A DNA stretch of 30,995 nucleotides from an uncultured Selenomonadales bacterium (lineage in GTDB: Bacteria > Bacillota > Clostridia > Christensenellales > QALW01), in assembly GCA_905200615.1 (NCBI GenBank), contig CAJKLB010000027.1:1-30995 (forward strand). Reading direction: 5' to 3'. The position numbers were made by a program, and so were the translations under genes. The notes beneath the pieces are model-generated. The model worked only from the letters and a program-made list of their open reading frames with translations. It ran no database searches and was not told the DNA's origin. Positions within the stretch are counted from its first letter, which is position 1, and every line of letters begins with the position of its first letter. Positions 25,108 to 30,995 of this stretch are shown piece after piece.

Positions 25108-26088
25108 ATGGCATCGGTTTTATTTGTTTCGGTTTGTACGCTGTTTTGCTTTATGATACCGGGCTTCATTTTGCGTAAAACCAAGCTTGCCGGTGAAGAC
25201 CTTGCAAAAAATCTATCGGTCTTTGTTTTATATGTTGCGCAAGTGGCTATGCTGCTGCAAGGATTTATTCTTGAGTTTGATGCGCAAGTTTTTCGAGGAA
25301 TCTGTTGGGTGTTCTTCTGGGCGCTTGTGAGTCATTCTTTGTTTTATATTCTTTCCAGGCAGCTGTTTAAAAAAGCGCCTGATAAAATGCGGAGAGTGTT
25401 ACAGTTCGGTGTTGTTTTCTCTAACGCCGGGTATATGGGAATTCCGGTCATCAGTGATGTTTTCGGCGCGGAATATGCAATTTACGCAACCGTTTATATT
25501 GTTTGGTTTAATGTTTTTGCTTTTTCTTTGGGTAGATTGATTTATACAAATGATAAAAAGTATATTTCGGTGAAGGAAATTATTGTAAATCCTGCTGTGA
25601 TACCGATTTTAATTGGACTAATTATTTATCTTTCCGGCGCGGGAGGATGGCTGCAAAATCGGCTGGCACCGGAAAATACGGATATTCTCAGCCAAATAAT
25701 ACAGATTGTATATAATGTGCTTACTGTACTGAAAAATACGGTGGCGCCGGTATCGATGATGGTCATCGGCGCCCGGCTGGCAGATATCAGTTTTCAGGGA
25801 ATTTTTAAAGATAAATATATGTATCCTTTTGTATTGATTCGCTTATTTTTATTCCCTGCTTTGATGTGGGGAATTATGAAGCTTTTTATGGTTTTAGGCG
25901 TATTTACGGATATGGTGGCGATGTCGGTTGTATTGATTCTTGCGTCTACGCCGGCGGCGGCAATTACTACTATGTTTGCTGAACTTTATGATGGGGACTC
26001 TCCTTATGCGGGAAAACTGGTTGCTTTAAGTACTTTGTGTTCACTTTTTTCTATGCCGATTGTCGCTTTGCTGCTTAATATTGGATAG
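25108..26088 (+). CDS. AEC-family (auxin efflux carrier-type) permease
   Basis: The 326-residue membrane protein has about ten hydrophobic helices in two five-helix repeats, as in AEC/MdcF-like carriers. Landmarks are PGFILRKTKL in the first helix, FSNAGYMGIPVI in the middle of repeat one and AVIPILIGLIIYLSG at the start of repeat two. ASTPAAAITTMFAELY comes near the end. Bacterial relatives export or import organic acids such as malate; the substrate here is unknown. The start is the ATG at 25108, with GGAGG (25096-25100) 7 bases before. No promoter fits between the tRNA terminator and the ribosome site, so the message may come from read-through of the tRNA-Thr transcript. Confidence 0.87.
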   Translation: MASVLFVSVCTLFCFMIPGFILRKTKLAGEDLAKNLSVFVLYVAQVAMLLQGFILEFDAQVFRGICWVFFWALVSHSLFYILSRQLFKKAPDKMRRVLQFGVVFSNAGYMGIPVISDVFGAEYAIYATVYIVWFNVFAFSLGRLIYTNDKKYISVKEIIVNPAVIPILIGLIIYLSGAGGWLQNRLAPENTDILSQIIQIVYNVLTVLKNTVAPVSMMVIGARLADISFQGIFKDKYMYPFVLIRLFLFPALMWGIMKLFMVLGVFTDMVAMSVVLILASTPAAAITTMFAELYDGDSPYAGKLVALSTLCSLFSMPIVALLLNIG

Positions 26089-26091
26089 TTA

Positions 26092-26120
26092 TTGACAAAT
26101 TCGATAGCATACCTTACAAT
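26092..26120 (+). promoter_or_regulatory. Strong promoter without an obvious gene
   Basis: A perfect TTGACA (26092-26097), 17-base spacer and TACAAT (26115-26120). It starts 4 bases after the AEC stop. The only downstream objects are a 27-codon frame and tRNA-Arg about 350 bases on. Confidence 0.65.
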
Positions 26121-26156
26121 AACCGTGTGCAGTAGTAATTTATAGTTTTTCATTAT

Positions 26157-26240
26157 ATGGAGAGTTGCTTATTCTGCGGAAAGGGAATCTTTGGGGTTCG
26201 AGGCAAAATTCGATGCCGAAAAAGACCCGTTAACCGATAA
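26157..26240 (+). CDS. Doubtful micro-ORF downstream of the orphan promoter
   Basis: A 27-codon frame begins MESCLFCGKG and ends in a basic tail, giving a CxxC pair plus a later cysteine. It starts about 30 bases after the probable transcription start of the preceding promoter. There is no ribosome binding site, so translation is doubtful. It may be the remains of a longer gene. Confidence 0.2.
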   Translation: MESCLFCGKGIFGVRGKIRCRKRPVNR

Positions 26241-26474
26241 AGAACAACCATGATTAAAAATTATCGATGATTTTGCATCTCAAAAGGGTAGAGCACTTGT
26301 TTTTTAAACGACAGACGGTTTGTGTTTAAACTATGTATACAACTGAATTATTTTTATAAAATGCTTGCTTAGTTAAATGAATATAATATACCCCTCCTAA
26401 GAAAGTGCTGAAACATACACCCCGGAGGAAAAGGAAAAAGGTAACAAGTAAAACTAAATATAGATTTTCTAAAT
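26241..26474. other. Leader region of tRNA-Arg
   Basis: No gene is seen. A TATAAT at 26382-26387 may be a tRNA promoter -10 but lacks a good -35. Purine-rich GGAGGAAAAGGAAAAAGG at about 26423-26440 looks like ribosome binding sites but no start codon follows in a useful frame. Confidence 0.3.
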
Positions 26475-26551
26475 GTCGCTATAGCTCAGCTGGATAGAGC
26501 GACCGCCTCCTAAGCGGTAGGCCGGAGGTTCAAATCCTCTTAGCGACGCCA
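26475..26551 (+). tRNA. tRNA-Arg (anticodon CCU)
   Basis: The acceptor GTCGCTA/TAGCGAC, D arm, anticodon stem ACCGC/GCGGT with loop CTCCTAA, T arm with GGTTCAAATCC and an encoded CCA are present in 77 bases. It reads AGG. tRNA-Arg genes of this type are frequent attachment sites for integrating elements, and the downstream sequence looks like a scar. Confidence 0.95.
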
Positions 26552-26558
26552 AAAGCTT

Positions 26559-26605
26559 CGCCCAAAACGTTGATTTTTCAAGGTTTTCGGCGTTTTCTTT
26601 TTCTC
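26559..26605 (+). terminator. Terminator after tRNA-Arg
   Basis: CGCC plus AAAAC (26559-26568) pairs with GTTTT plus GGCG (26583-26592) with one mismatch, then TTTTCTTTTT. Confidence 0.75.
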
Positions 26606-26634
26606 AAGAAAAATCGAACACATAACAAACAGCG

Positions 26635-26769
26635 ATTAGCAGGAAGCATTTTTGCTAATAGGAAGTGACCATGCTGAATTCGAACGATTGATTTTTGTGG
26701 CCGATTAGCTTGCTAATGATTAGCACAAAATTCTTGATTTTTGCTAATTAAATTTCCTCTCCTGCTAAT
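26635..26769. repeat. Cluster of GCTAAT/ATTAGC hexamers downstream of tRNA-Arg
   Basis: Seven copies in both orientations occur within 135 bases: starts at 26635, 26654, 26704, 26712, 26719, 26743 and 26764, with a related GCTAAA at 26785. Three of them form back-to-back palindromes at 26704-26724. Clustered short repeats next to a tRNA 3' end resemble integrase arm-binding sites of a site-specific element, but no integrase gene remains. Confidence 0.5.
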
Positions 26770-26929
26770 TTGCCGAAAAACCATGCTAAAAACCTTGTTA
26801 TTTGGGAGGACGATTGTTACAGAGTAAAAATGGCCTTTTTGAAGTTTGTTTTATGTTTTTGATGGCATATTTAAGAGGATACACCGCTTTTCGTATAATG
26901 ATGCTGTAAGAATGTGAGCATACGTACTA

Positions 26930-27286
26930 TTATAGGTTATACGTCAGGTTAAGAATATCCTCCAACCTATCCGTGTGATCGTCTATTTCCATAGCAGAAA
27001 GGAATTGATTTTACTTGCTGCTATCCATTGTCAATTCTTGATGCAAGATCATTGAGCTTAGCGTACTCACTCAACTTGTTATAGAGATTTCTCGCATAGC
27101 AGTTATAATCAACCATTTTTCATAGATACCGCCGAACGTATAACCGATATGCTTAAATACCGATTTCATTTCACTGGCGGATTTGATCCGTTTGCCCACA
27201 AGCTTGCTCTTGGTATACTTATCTAATTTGGTTAGGAATGCCGCAAAGGAATAATTTCATAATAGTTTGGCTTTTATCTTTTCCAT
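26930..27286 (-). pseudogene. Broken minus-strand gene, family not recognised
   Basis: From ATG 27286 one frame reads MEKIKAKLL, an in-frame TGA, then about 50 codons of plausible protein (NYSFAAFLTKLDKYTKSKL, KRIKSASEMKSVFKHIGY, TFGGIYEKW). Near 27110 the good reading moves to another frame (VDYNCYARNLYNKLSEYAKL, ASRIDNG), stops, and resumes in a third frame as FLSAMEIDDHTDRLEDIL. The composition of each piece is protein-like, lysine-rich and helical. At least one nonsense codon and two frameshifts make it a decayed gene. I cannot name it. It lies within the region following tRNA-Arg and may be a leftover of a mobile element. Confidence 0.5.
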
Positions 27287-27686
27287 GATTTTGCCGCCAG
27301 CAGTATAAAAAATAATGCAAATAAAAAATTCCTTTGACTTGCGCCACCATTATTCTAAAATTTGTAAACCATGATGAATTATGATAATTTGGGGGCCGAT
27401 AATAGAACCGAGATCTTGTATTTACGCGCCAGCGATGATGTTAAGAGCAAAGGATTCTATTGCTGTCTTCCTTTCAAGAAAGTATTTTATAGAAAATAGC
27501 ATTAATAAAAGTGTTCATTAACACAAAACCAGTCTAAGCAGGGGAGGAATAATTCTCGCCTTGTGCGATCTTTCGAAACATTTTATATTCAATCGTTGAA
27601 GTTTGTTTGAAAGTCTGGAGGCTTCTGCACAGAAATCTTGTAAAATATTGATAAAAAGGGAAGTGCAAGAAAATGGGGTTTTTTGC
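27287..27686. other. Decayed intergenic stretch
   Basis: No intact gene is visible. The minus strand around 27425-27484 reads YFLERKTAIESFALNIIAGA before a stop, another possible fragment of broken coding sequence. A 60-codon minus frame ending at 27518 has no ribosome site and an unlikely composition. Confidence 0.35.
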
Positions 27687-28325
27687 TTATTTTTTATCAT
27701 CTTCCAAAGCGGGCAGATTCCATTTGTAATATGCCGAAAGGCAGCGAATTGTTAAAATCACCGCGGCACCGATTCCCGCGGCGGCGGAAATGGAAATACT
27801 TGTAAAATATAATAGGCCCACGCAAACCGTGGCTCCGGCAAGAGAGGCCAGCGCATAGATATGCTTAACAAATATATAAGGAATATCTCCCGCCAGGGTG
27901 TCCCGCAATATTCCGCCACCTACACCGGTAATTAAACCTATAAAAATATGCAGCGTGAAAGTGTATTCCGGAAAAACCGCCACAGACGCGGTAACGCCTA
28001 CAACGGTAAAGGCTCCTAAGCCTATAGAATCCATTAAAAATAATAAAAATTCATAAATTTTTTTTTGCCGCATGATACTGCGGCGTAGCGGCGCTATTAA
28101 AAATACAGCTGTCGTAATGGTTGCCGTAATGGAGTATATTGGTTGACTAAATACTGCTGGAGGCGTTCGTCCCAGGATAAGATCACGAATCACACCGCCG
28201 CCGAAGCAGGTAATCAAGGCCAGCATATACGCTCCGAAAATATCCATTTTTTTATGCATTGCAGTCACTACTCCGGAAACGGCAAAAGAAACAAGCCCCA
28301 AGATTTCAAGAACTATAATAAACAT
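27687..28325 (-). CDS. TRIC-type cation channel family protein (UPF0126, YadS/YicG-like)
   Basis: This 212-residue membrane protein has seven helices made of two tandem UPF0126 repeats. The repeat signature occurs twice: FGGGVIRDLILGRTPP (about 42-57) and VGGGILRDTLAGDIPYIF (about 130-147). These glycine/arginine-aspartate motifs line the pore in bacterial TRIC channel structures, which conduct monovalent cations such as K+; some relatives have been proposed to carry other small solutes such as glycine. GGAG lies about 9 bases before the ATG. It is monocistronic, with its own promoter, and divergent from the sulfatase gene. Confidence 0.9.
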   Translation of the reverse strand: MFIIVLEILGLVSFAVSGVVTAMHKKMDIFGAYMLALITCFGGGVIRDLILGRTPPAVFSQPIYSITATITTAVFLIAPLRRSIMRQKKIYEFLLFLMDSIGLGAFTVVGVTASVAVFPEYTFTLHIFIGLITGVGGGILRDTLAGDIPYIFVKHIYALASLAGATVCVGLLYFTSISISAAAGIGAAVILTIRCLSAYYKWNLPALEDDKK

Positions 28326-28366
28326 AAAACGATCTCCGCATTTTTACTAACCTTACGGCCAAAATT

Positions 28367-28395
28367 ATGGTATCACATTCTGTTTGTGGTGTCAA
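28367..28395 (-). promoter_or_regulatory. Promoter of the TRIC-family gene
   Basis: On the minus strand a perfect TTGACA (28395-28390), 17-base spacer and TACCAT (28372-28367), about 40 bases before the ATG. Confidence 0.65.
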
Positions 28396-28569
28396 TCATA
28401 CCGGAAAATAAGCGAAAAGAATGATAAGTCGTTTTGCGACAAGAACAGATTTGCTCTTATGCGTTCGATCAGAAGTATTTTAAAAGGGAAATAGAGAAAG
28501 TTGCGGTTGCTTTAGAAACATTGTGATTGGCTTTTGCTCTATATTATTCGGAAATCTATTGGGCAAGGC

Positions 28570-28598
28570 TTGTATGGATATTGTTCCTGTGATATAAT
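28570..28598 (+). promoter_or_regulatory. Promoter of the sulfatase gene
   Basis: TTGTAT (28570-28575), 17-base spacer, TATAAT (28593-28598), giving a very short leader before AAAGGAGGAAGAGG and the ATG. Confidence 0.75.
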
Positions 28599-28621
28599 AA
28601 AAAGAAAAAGGAGGAAGAGGG

Positions 28622-30052
28622 ATGAAACCTAATTTTTTGATAATCAGTTCCGATCAGCATCGTTATGATTGTATTGGAATAAACGGCAACAGCACGATTC
28701 AAACACCGAATTTGGATCGATTAGCCGGGCAGGGATTTCTTTTCAGCAATGCGTATACCACTTGTCCGGTTTGTACGCCTGCAAGAGCAAGCTTTTTAAA
28801 CGGACAATGGTCTTATGTACACGGATGCTTAACAATTCCGGAACATACTGAGCCGCAATGCGCGCTGCCGCTGCAAACACCGATGGTACCTCGTTTGCTC
28901 CGTGAGGCGGGATATTGCCAAAGCTATATCGGGAAATGGCATTTAGGGCGAAGGGATAACAGCGCTTATCATCCGTCTCCAATTGATGTCGGAATGGATT
29001 CGTATATTCCGGAAAGCGAATACGGTAATTGGTGCAGGGAAAATCATATAACATCCGCAAGATTTTCAAAAGCGGGTAGTATGGAACCTCGGGAAGATGA
29101 ATTAAATCCGCGTAAAGTTTTTCAGAATCGGATTGATCCCATTGACCATACGCAAAGCAGGCTGCATTGGGGCGCAGATCAGACTATCGAGCAAATGAAG
29201 ATGCTTTCAAAACAGGAAAAGCCGTTCTTTTTGCGGTGGGATCCTTCGGAACCGCACTTGCCCAGTATTGTACCCCGGGATTTTGCGGAAAAGTATCGGG
29301 CAGAAGATATTCCCCTTTGGGGAAGCGTGCATGATGAGCTTGTAAATAAACCGTATGCTTTGAGAAAATTGCGCAATGCTTGGGGACTGAACGGTATCAG
29401 TGATGAAGAAATCCGAGAGATGATACGTCTTTATTATGCTGAAATTACTTTATTGGATTATGAAATCGGCCGCGTGCTGCAAAGCTTGGAAGAACTGGGA
29501 TTAGCGGAAAACACCGTTGTGATCTATACGACCGATCACGGGGATATGTGCGGATCCCATGGCTTTGTGGATAAGCATTATAACATGTATGAAGATATTA
29601 CGCATGTGCCGCTGATTTTACGCTGTCCCGGAGAAACGCCGGCGCAAAAGGATATGTTCGTACATCATACCATTGATTTAGCTTATACCATTCTTCAGCT
29701 AGCCGGAATCAAAGTACCGGAAACGTTTCAAGGCGCCAGTTTGCTCAGCGACAATGGCCGTTCTTTTGCCGTGTCTGCTTATCATGGCGCGCAATTTGGT
29801 TTGTTTTCTCAGCGTATGCTGCGGCAGAGACGGTATAAGTATGTATATAACGCGACGGATATCGATGAACTGTATGATTTGCAGAATGATCCCTGGGAGA
29901 TGGAAAATCTAATTTTTCAACCTGAACAACAGGAACGTATTGCGCAGATGCGCCGGGATCTATATCTGTTTTTGAAAGACAGCGGTGATCCGTTAATGGC
30001 TTCTATGTGGCCGCGTGAAGAATTGTTTAAAAATAAAAAATTAGAACGCTGA
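28622..30052 (+). CDS. Sulfatase, Cys-type (formylglycine-dependent)
   Basis: The 476-residue protein is of the alkaline phosphatase/sulfatase superfamily. The signature CTPARASFLNG places the residue to be oxidised to formylglycine at Cys51, followed by Arg55. The metal site starts with Asp11 in ISSDQHRYD. The second metal motif YTTDHGDMCGSHG and the following DKHYNMYEDITHVPLILR are intact. Cys-type sulfatases in anaerobes are activated by the radical-SAM enzyme anSME, which is not encoded here. There is no signal peptide, so it would be cytoplasmic and act on small sulfated sugars or possibly phosphonate/phosphodiester relatives. It is monocistronic, with an excellent ribosome site. Confidence 0.93.
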   Translation: MKPNFLIISSDQHRYDCIGINGNSTIQTPNLDRLAGQGFLFSNAYTTCPVCTPARASFLNGQWSYVHGCLTIPEHTEPQCALPLQTPMVPRLLREAGYCQSYIGKWHLGRRDNSAYHPSPIDVGMDSYIPESEYGNWCRENHITSARFSKAGSMEPREDELNPRKVFQNRIDPIDHTQSRLHWGADQTIEQMKMLSKQEKPFFLRWDPSEPHLPSIVPRDFAEKYRAEDIPLWGSVHDELVNKPYALRKLRNAWGLNGISDEEIREMIRLYYAEITLLDYEIGRVLQSLEELGLAENTVVIYTTDHGDMCGSHGFVDKHYNMYEDITHVPLILRCPGETPAQKDMFVHHTIDLAYTILQLAGIKVPETFQGASLLSDNGRSFAVSAYHGAQFGLFSQRMLRQRRYKYVYNATDIDELYDLQNDPWEMENLIFQPEQQERIAQMRRDLYLFLKDSGDPLMASMWPREELFKNKKLER

Positions 30053-30333
30053 AATTTTTTCGCCTACAGAAAGAGATTTTTCAGCAAGTATATTTTTTTA
30101 GGAGAGTCTTCTTTGTTTTTGTGAAAACAGGTGGTTTTTGCCTTTTTCAGACTTGTTATTTTGCGGCGGCAGCTGAATTTGACGTTTGGCTGAAAGGAGA
30201 ATGTGGGAAAAACCATTGATCCGGCAACGTTTTAAAGAAGGTTTTGATATTAGCAAGAATAGAAGACGAGCGGAAAATCTTTGATTTTTAAGTAACAGGG
30301 ATTTCTTAGAAACAGTACACTATTTTTTAATAT
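30053..30333. other. Region after the sulfatase gene
   Basis: No convincing gene is seen. A weak hairpin GAAAAcAGG...CCTTTTTC near 30121-30146 may end the sulfatase message. A 27-codon frame starting MWEKPLIRQRF at about 30201 has AAAGGAG too close to its ATG and is probably chance. Confidence 0.35.
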
Positions 30334-30360
30334 AAACGGGCAAGAATTGCCCGTTTTTTA
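30334..30360 (+). terminator. Strong hairpin terminator
   Basis: AAACGGGCAA (30334-30343), loop GAA, TTGCCCGTTT (30347-30356), then TTTA. It lies 280 bases past the sulfatase stop and may act as its final terminator. Confidence 0.8.
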
Positions 30361-30480
30361 TATTTTGATTGTTGCGCTTTCCATTTTAGATTGTGTGAGC
30401 AATAGAACCATAGAGAAAAGAAACTCTCTTTTTGCAGGAATGTCGATATAAACCATTGCTTTGCGGTGAAAAATTTTTTA

Positions 30481-30514
30481 AATAAAAAGCCCCGCGGCGA
30501 AACTGCCGCAGGGC
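30481..30514 (-). terminator. Terminator of the micro-ORF transcript
   Basis: On the minus strand GCCC-T-GCGGC, loop AGTTTC, GCCGC-G-GGGC (30514-30489) with one internal mismatch, then TTTTTATT. It is about 60 bases past the last micro-ORF motif. Confidence 0.88.
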
Positions 30515-30543
30515 AAATCAATACATTTTATAATGCGTTTCTT

Positions 30544-30573
30544 CTACGCTCCTATTGGTTCAACAATAGTTAA
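30544..30573 (-). other. Partial fourth copy of the micro-ORF motif
   Basis: Directly after the TAA TGA that ends the 30-codon micro-ORF, and in the same frame, the sequence reads LTIVEPIGA then TAG. The tail VEPIGA resembles VNPMGL of the first copy. It has no start codon of its own. Confidence 0.3.
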
Positions 30574-30576
30574 TCA

Positions 30577-30669
30577 TTATTCTTTACTCTTATTCAATTT
30601 TTTTACGGAATGAAACATTGGACTCACATCTTCCTTTTTAAGTTTGCAGATGATTCGGTAAAGAAACAT
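30577..30669 (-). CDS. Micro-ORF c, 30 residues, unknown peptide
   Basis: It starts MFLYRIICKLKKEDVSPM and ends in a lysine-rich tail, KKLNKSKE. GGAG (30681-30678) lies 8 bases before the ATG. Residues 1-18 align without gaps to micro-ORF a: MF at 1-2, LKK at 10-12, V at 15 and PM at 17-18. The N-terminal ten residues are hydrophobic with one cysteine. I do not recognise a family. The gene lies in the 30945-30481 transcription unit. Confidence 0.5.
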   Translation of the reverse strand: MFLYRIICKLKKEDVSPMFHSVKKLNKSKE

Positions 30670-30724
30670 AAGCAACACTCCATAAAAATTTGTATAAAGG
30701 GAAAACTAAAGTAAGTAGCAAGGT

Positions 30725-30788
30725 TTAAATTATCATTGGACTATCTCTTCCTTTTTTAGGACTTGATAAAAATTCTGGTTCCGGTCAT
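30725..30788 (-). pseudogene. Micro-ORF b, frameshifted copy
   Basis: An excellent AAAGGTGG (30803-30796) lies 7 bases before ATG 30788, but the frame stops after ten codons (MTGTRIFIKS). In the next frame the sequence continues KKGRDSPMII then TAA, matching the core of copies a and c. One extra base in the T/A run at about 30752-30759 explains the break. The ten-residue product could still be made. Confidence 0.45.
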
Positions 30789-30824
30789 AAAAATTCCACC
30801 TTTACAGAAAATAGCTTTATCAAT

Positions 30825-30887
30825 TTATAGTCCCATTGGATTCACGCCTTTCTTTTTTAAACTGAAAGAATTGAGAAAATCAAACAT
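30825..30887 (-). CDS. Micro-ORF a, 20 residues, unknown peptide
   Basis: It reads MFDFLNSFSLKKKGVNPMGL. It is the first frame after the promoter, with about 23 bases of leader and a weak AGG ribosome site. The N-terminal MFDFLNSF is amphipathic, somewhat like leaders of small secreted or membrane-active peptides. It has no cysteine and no acidic tail, so it is not an AgrD. Copies b and c follow at intervals of about 100-118 bases. Confidence 0.5.
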   Translation of the reverse strand: MFDFLNSFSLKKKGVNPMGL

Positions 30888-30916
30888 TAAAACCTATTTC
30901 TTTTATCTACATTTAT

Positions 30917-30945
30917 ATTATATTCATAATAAAGTGAAAAGTCAA
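30917..30945 (-). promoter_or_regulatory. Promoter of the micro-ORF transcript
   Basis: On the minus strand TTGACT (30945-30940), a 17-base spacer and a perfect TATAAT (30922-30917). Transcription would begin near 30910 and end at the hairpin at 30514-30481, giving an RNA of roughly 430 bases. Confidence 0.8.
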
Positions 30946-30995
30946 TACCCAAAATAAAAAATTTTTACAAAAATTTATCACTAAAAAACGATAAG

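Noticed and set aside
26605..26830. GCTAAT hexamers as a CRISPR array
   Set aside because: Units are six bases long, irregularly spaced and in both orientations. No long repeats or spacers and no cas genes are present.
30264..30290. GGAAAATCTTTGATTTTTAAG as a third fragment of the 887/3617 repeat
   Set aside because: Only the simple AAAATC/GATTTT palindrome is shared. The neighbouring blocks of the repeat are absent, so chance is adequate.
30825..30887. Micro-ORF a as an AgrD-type cyclic lactone peptide
   Set aside because: The N-terminus is faintly similar, but there is no cysteine or serine at the ring position, no acidic tail, and no agrB in the window.

Overview
The window looks like chromosomal DNA of an anaerobic, low-to-middling GC Firmicute of the class Clostridia. 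The signs are strong AGGAGG-type ribosome binding sites, 17-bp-spaced sigma-A promoters, a PyrR-type RNA attenuator, a PyrK-dependent (type 1B) dihydroorotate dehydrogenase, a CsoR/CopA copper module, a B12-dependent MetH with a detached reactivation domain, and tRNA genes with encoded CCA. I cannot name genus or species from sequence alone.

Layout. 1-900: a HAD phosphatase with its own promoter. 887-3810: two diverged copies of a ~200-bp structured repeat in inverted orientation enclose a minus-strand pair, a PHP-domain hydrolase followed by an AraC-type regulator. 3848-6750: a copper-resistance unit with a CsoR-type operator inside the promoter, copA with a C-terminal CopZ domain that has its own internal start signals, and csoR, ended by a two-way terminator. 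6759-8945 (minus): a CarD-family RNA polymerase-binding protein and a MATE exporter, each with its own promoter.

9290-19362 is a complete pyrimidine operon in one transcript: PyrR-binding attenuator, pyrC, carA, carB, pyrK, pyrD, pyrF, pyrE, pyrB, pyrI, terminator. Genes overlap or nearly touch, and every enzyme from bicarbonate, glutamine and aspartate to UMP is present. No pyrR lies in the window, so the regulator must be encoded elsewhere. 19402-23265 is a methionine/one-carbon operon: metF, a stand-alone MetH activation-domain protein, and a MetH lacking that domain.

23266-30052 is looser accessory sequence: a cytoplasmic GH43-type glycosidase with a possible catabolite-repression site, tRNA-Thr(GGU), an AEC permease, an orphan promoter, tRNA-Arg(CCU) followed by a decayed stretch (seven GCTAAT/ATTAGC hexamers and a broken minus-strand gene) that resembles the scar of an integrated element, a TRIC/UPF0126 channel protein, and a Cys-type sulfatase.

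The most unusual part is 30481-30945 on the minus strand. A consensus promoter and a strong terminator bracket about 430 bases holding repeated micro-ORFs of 20-30 codons. Two intact copies align in register from their ATG, share a KK..V.PM core at the same residue numbers, and are accompanied by one frameshifted and one partial copy. I do not recognise the family. It is the best candidate here for an undescribed small-peptide system. The other non-routine features are the embedded CopZ start in copA and the inverted repeats around the PHP/AraC pair.
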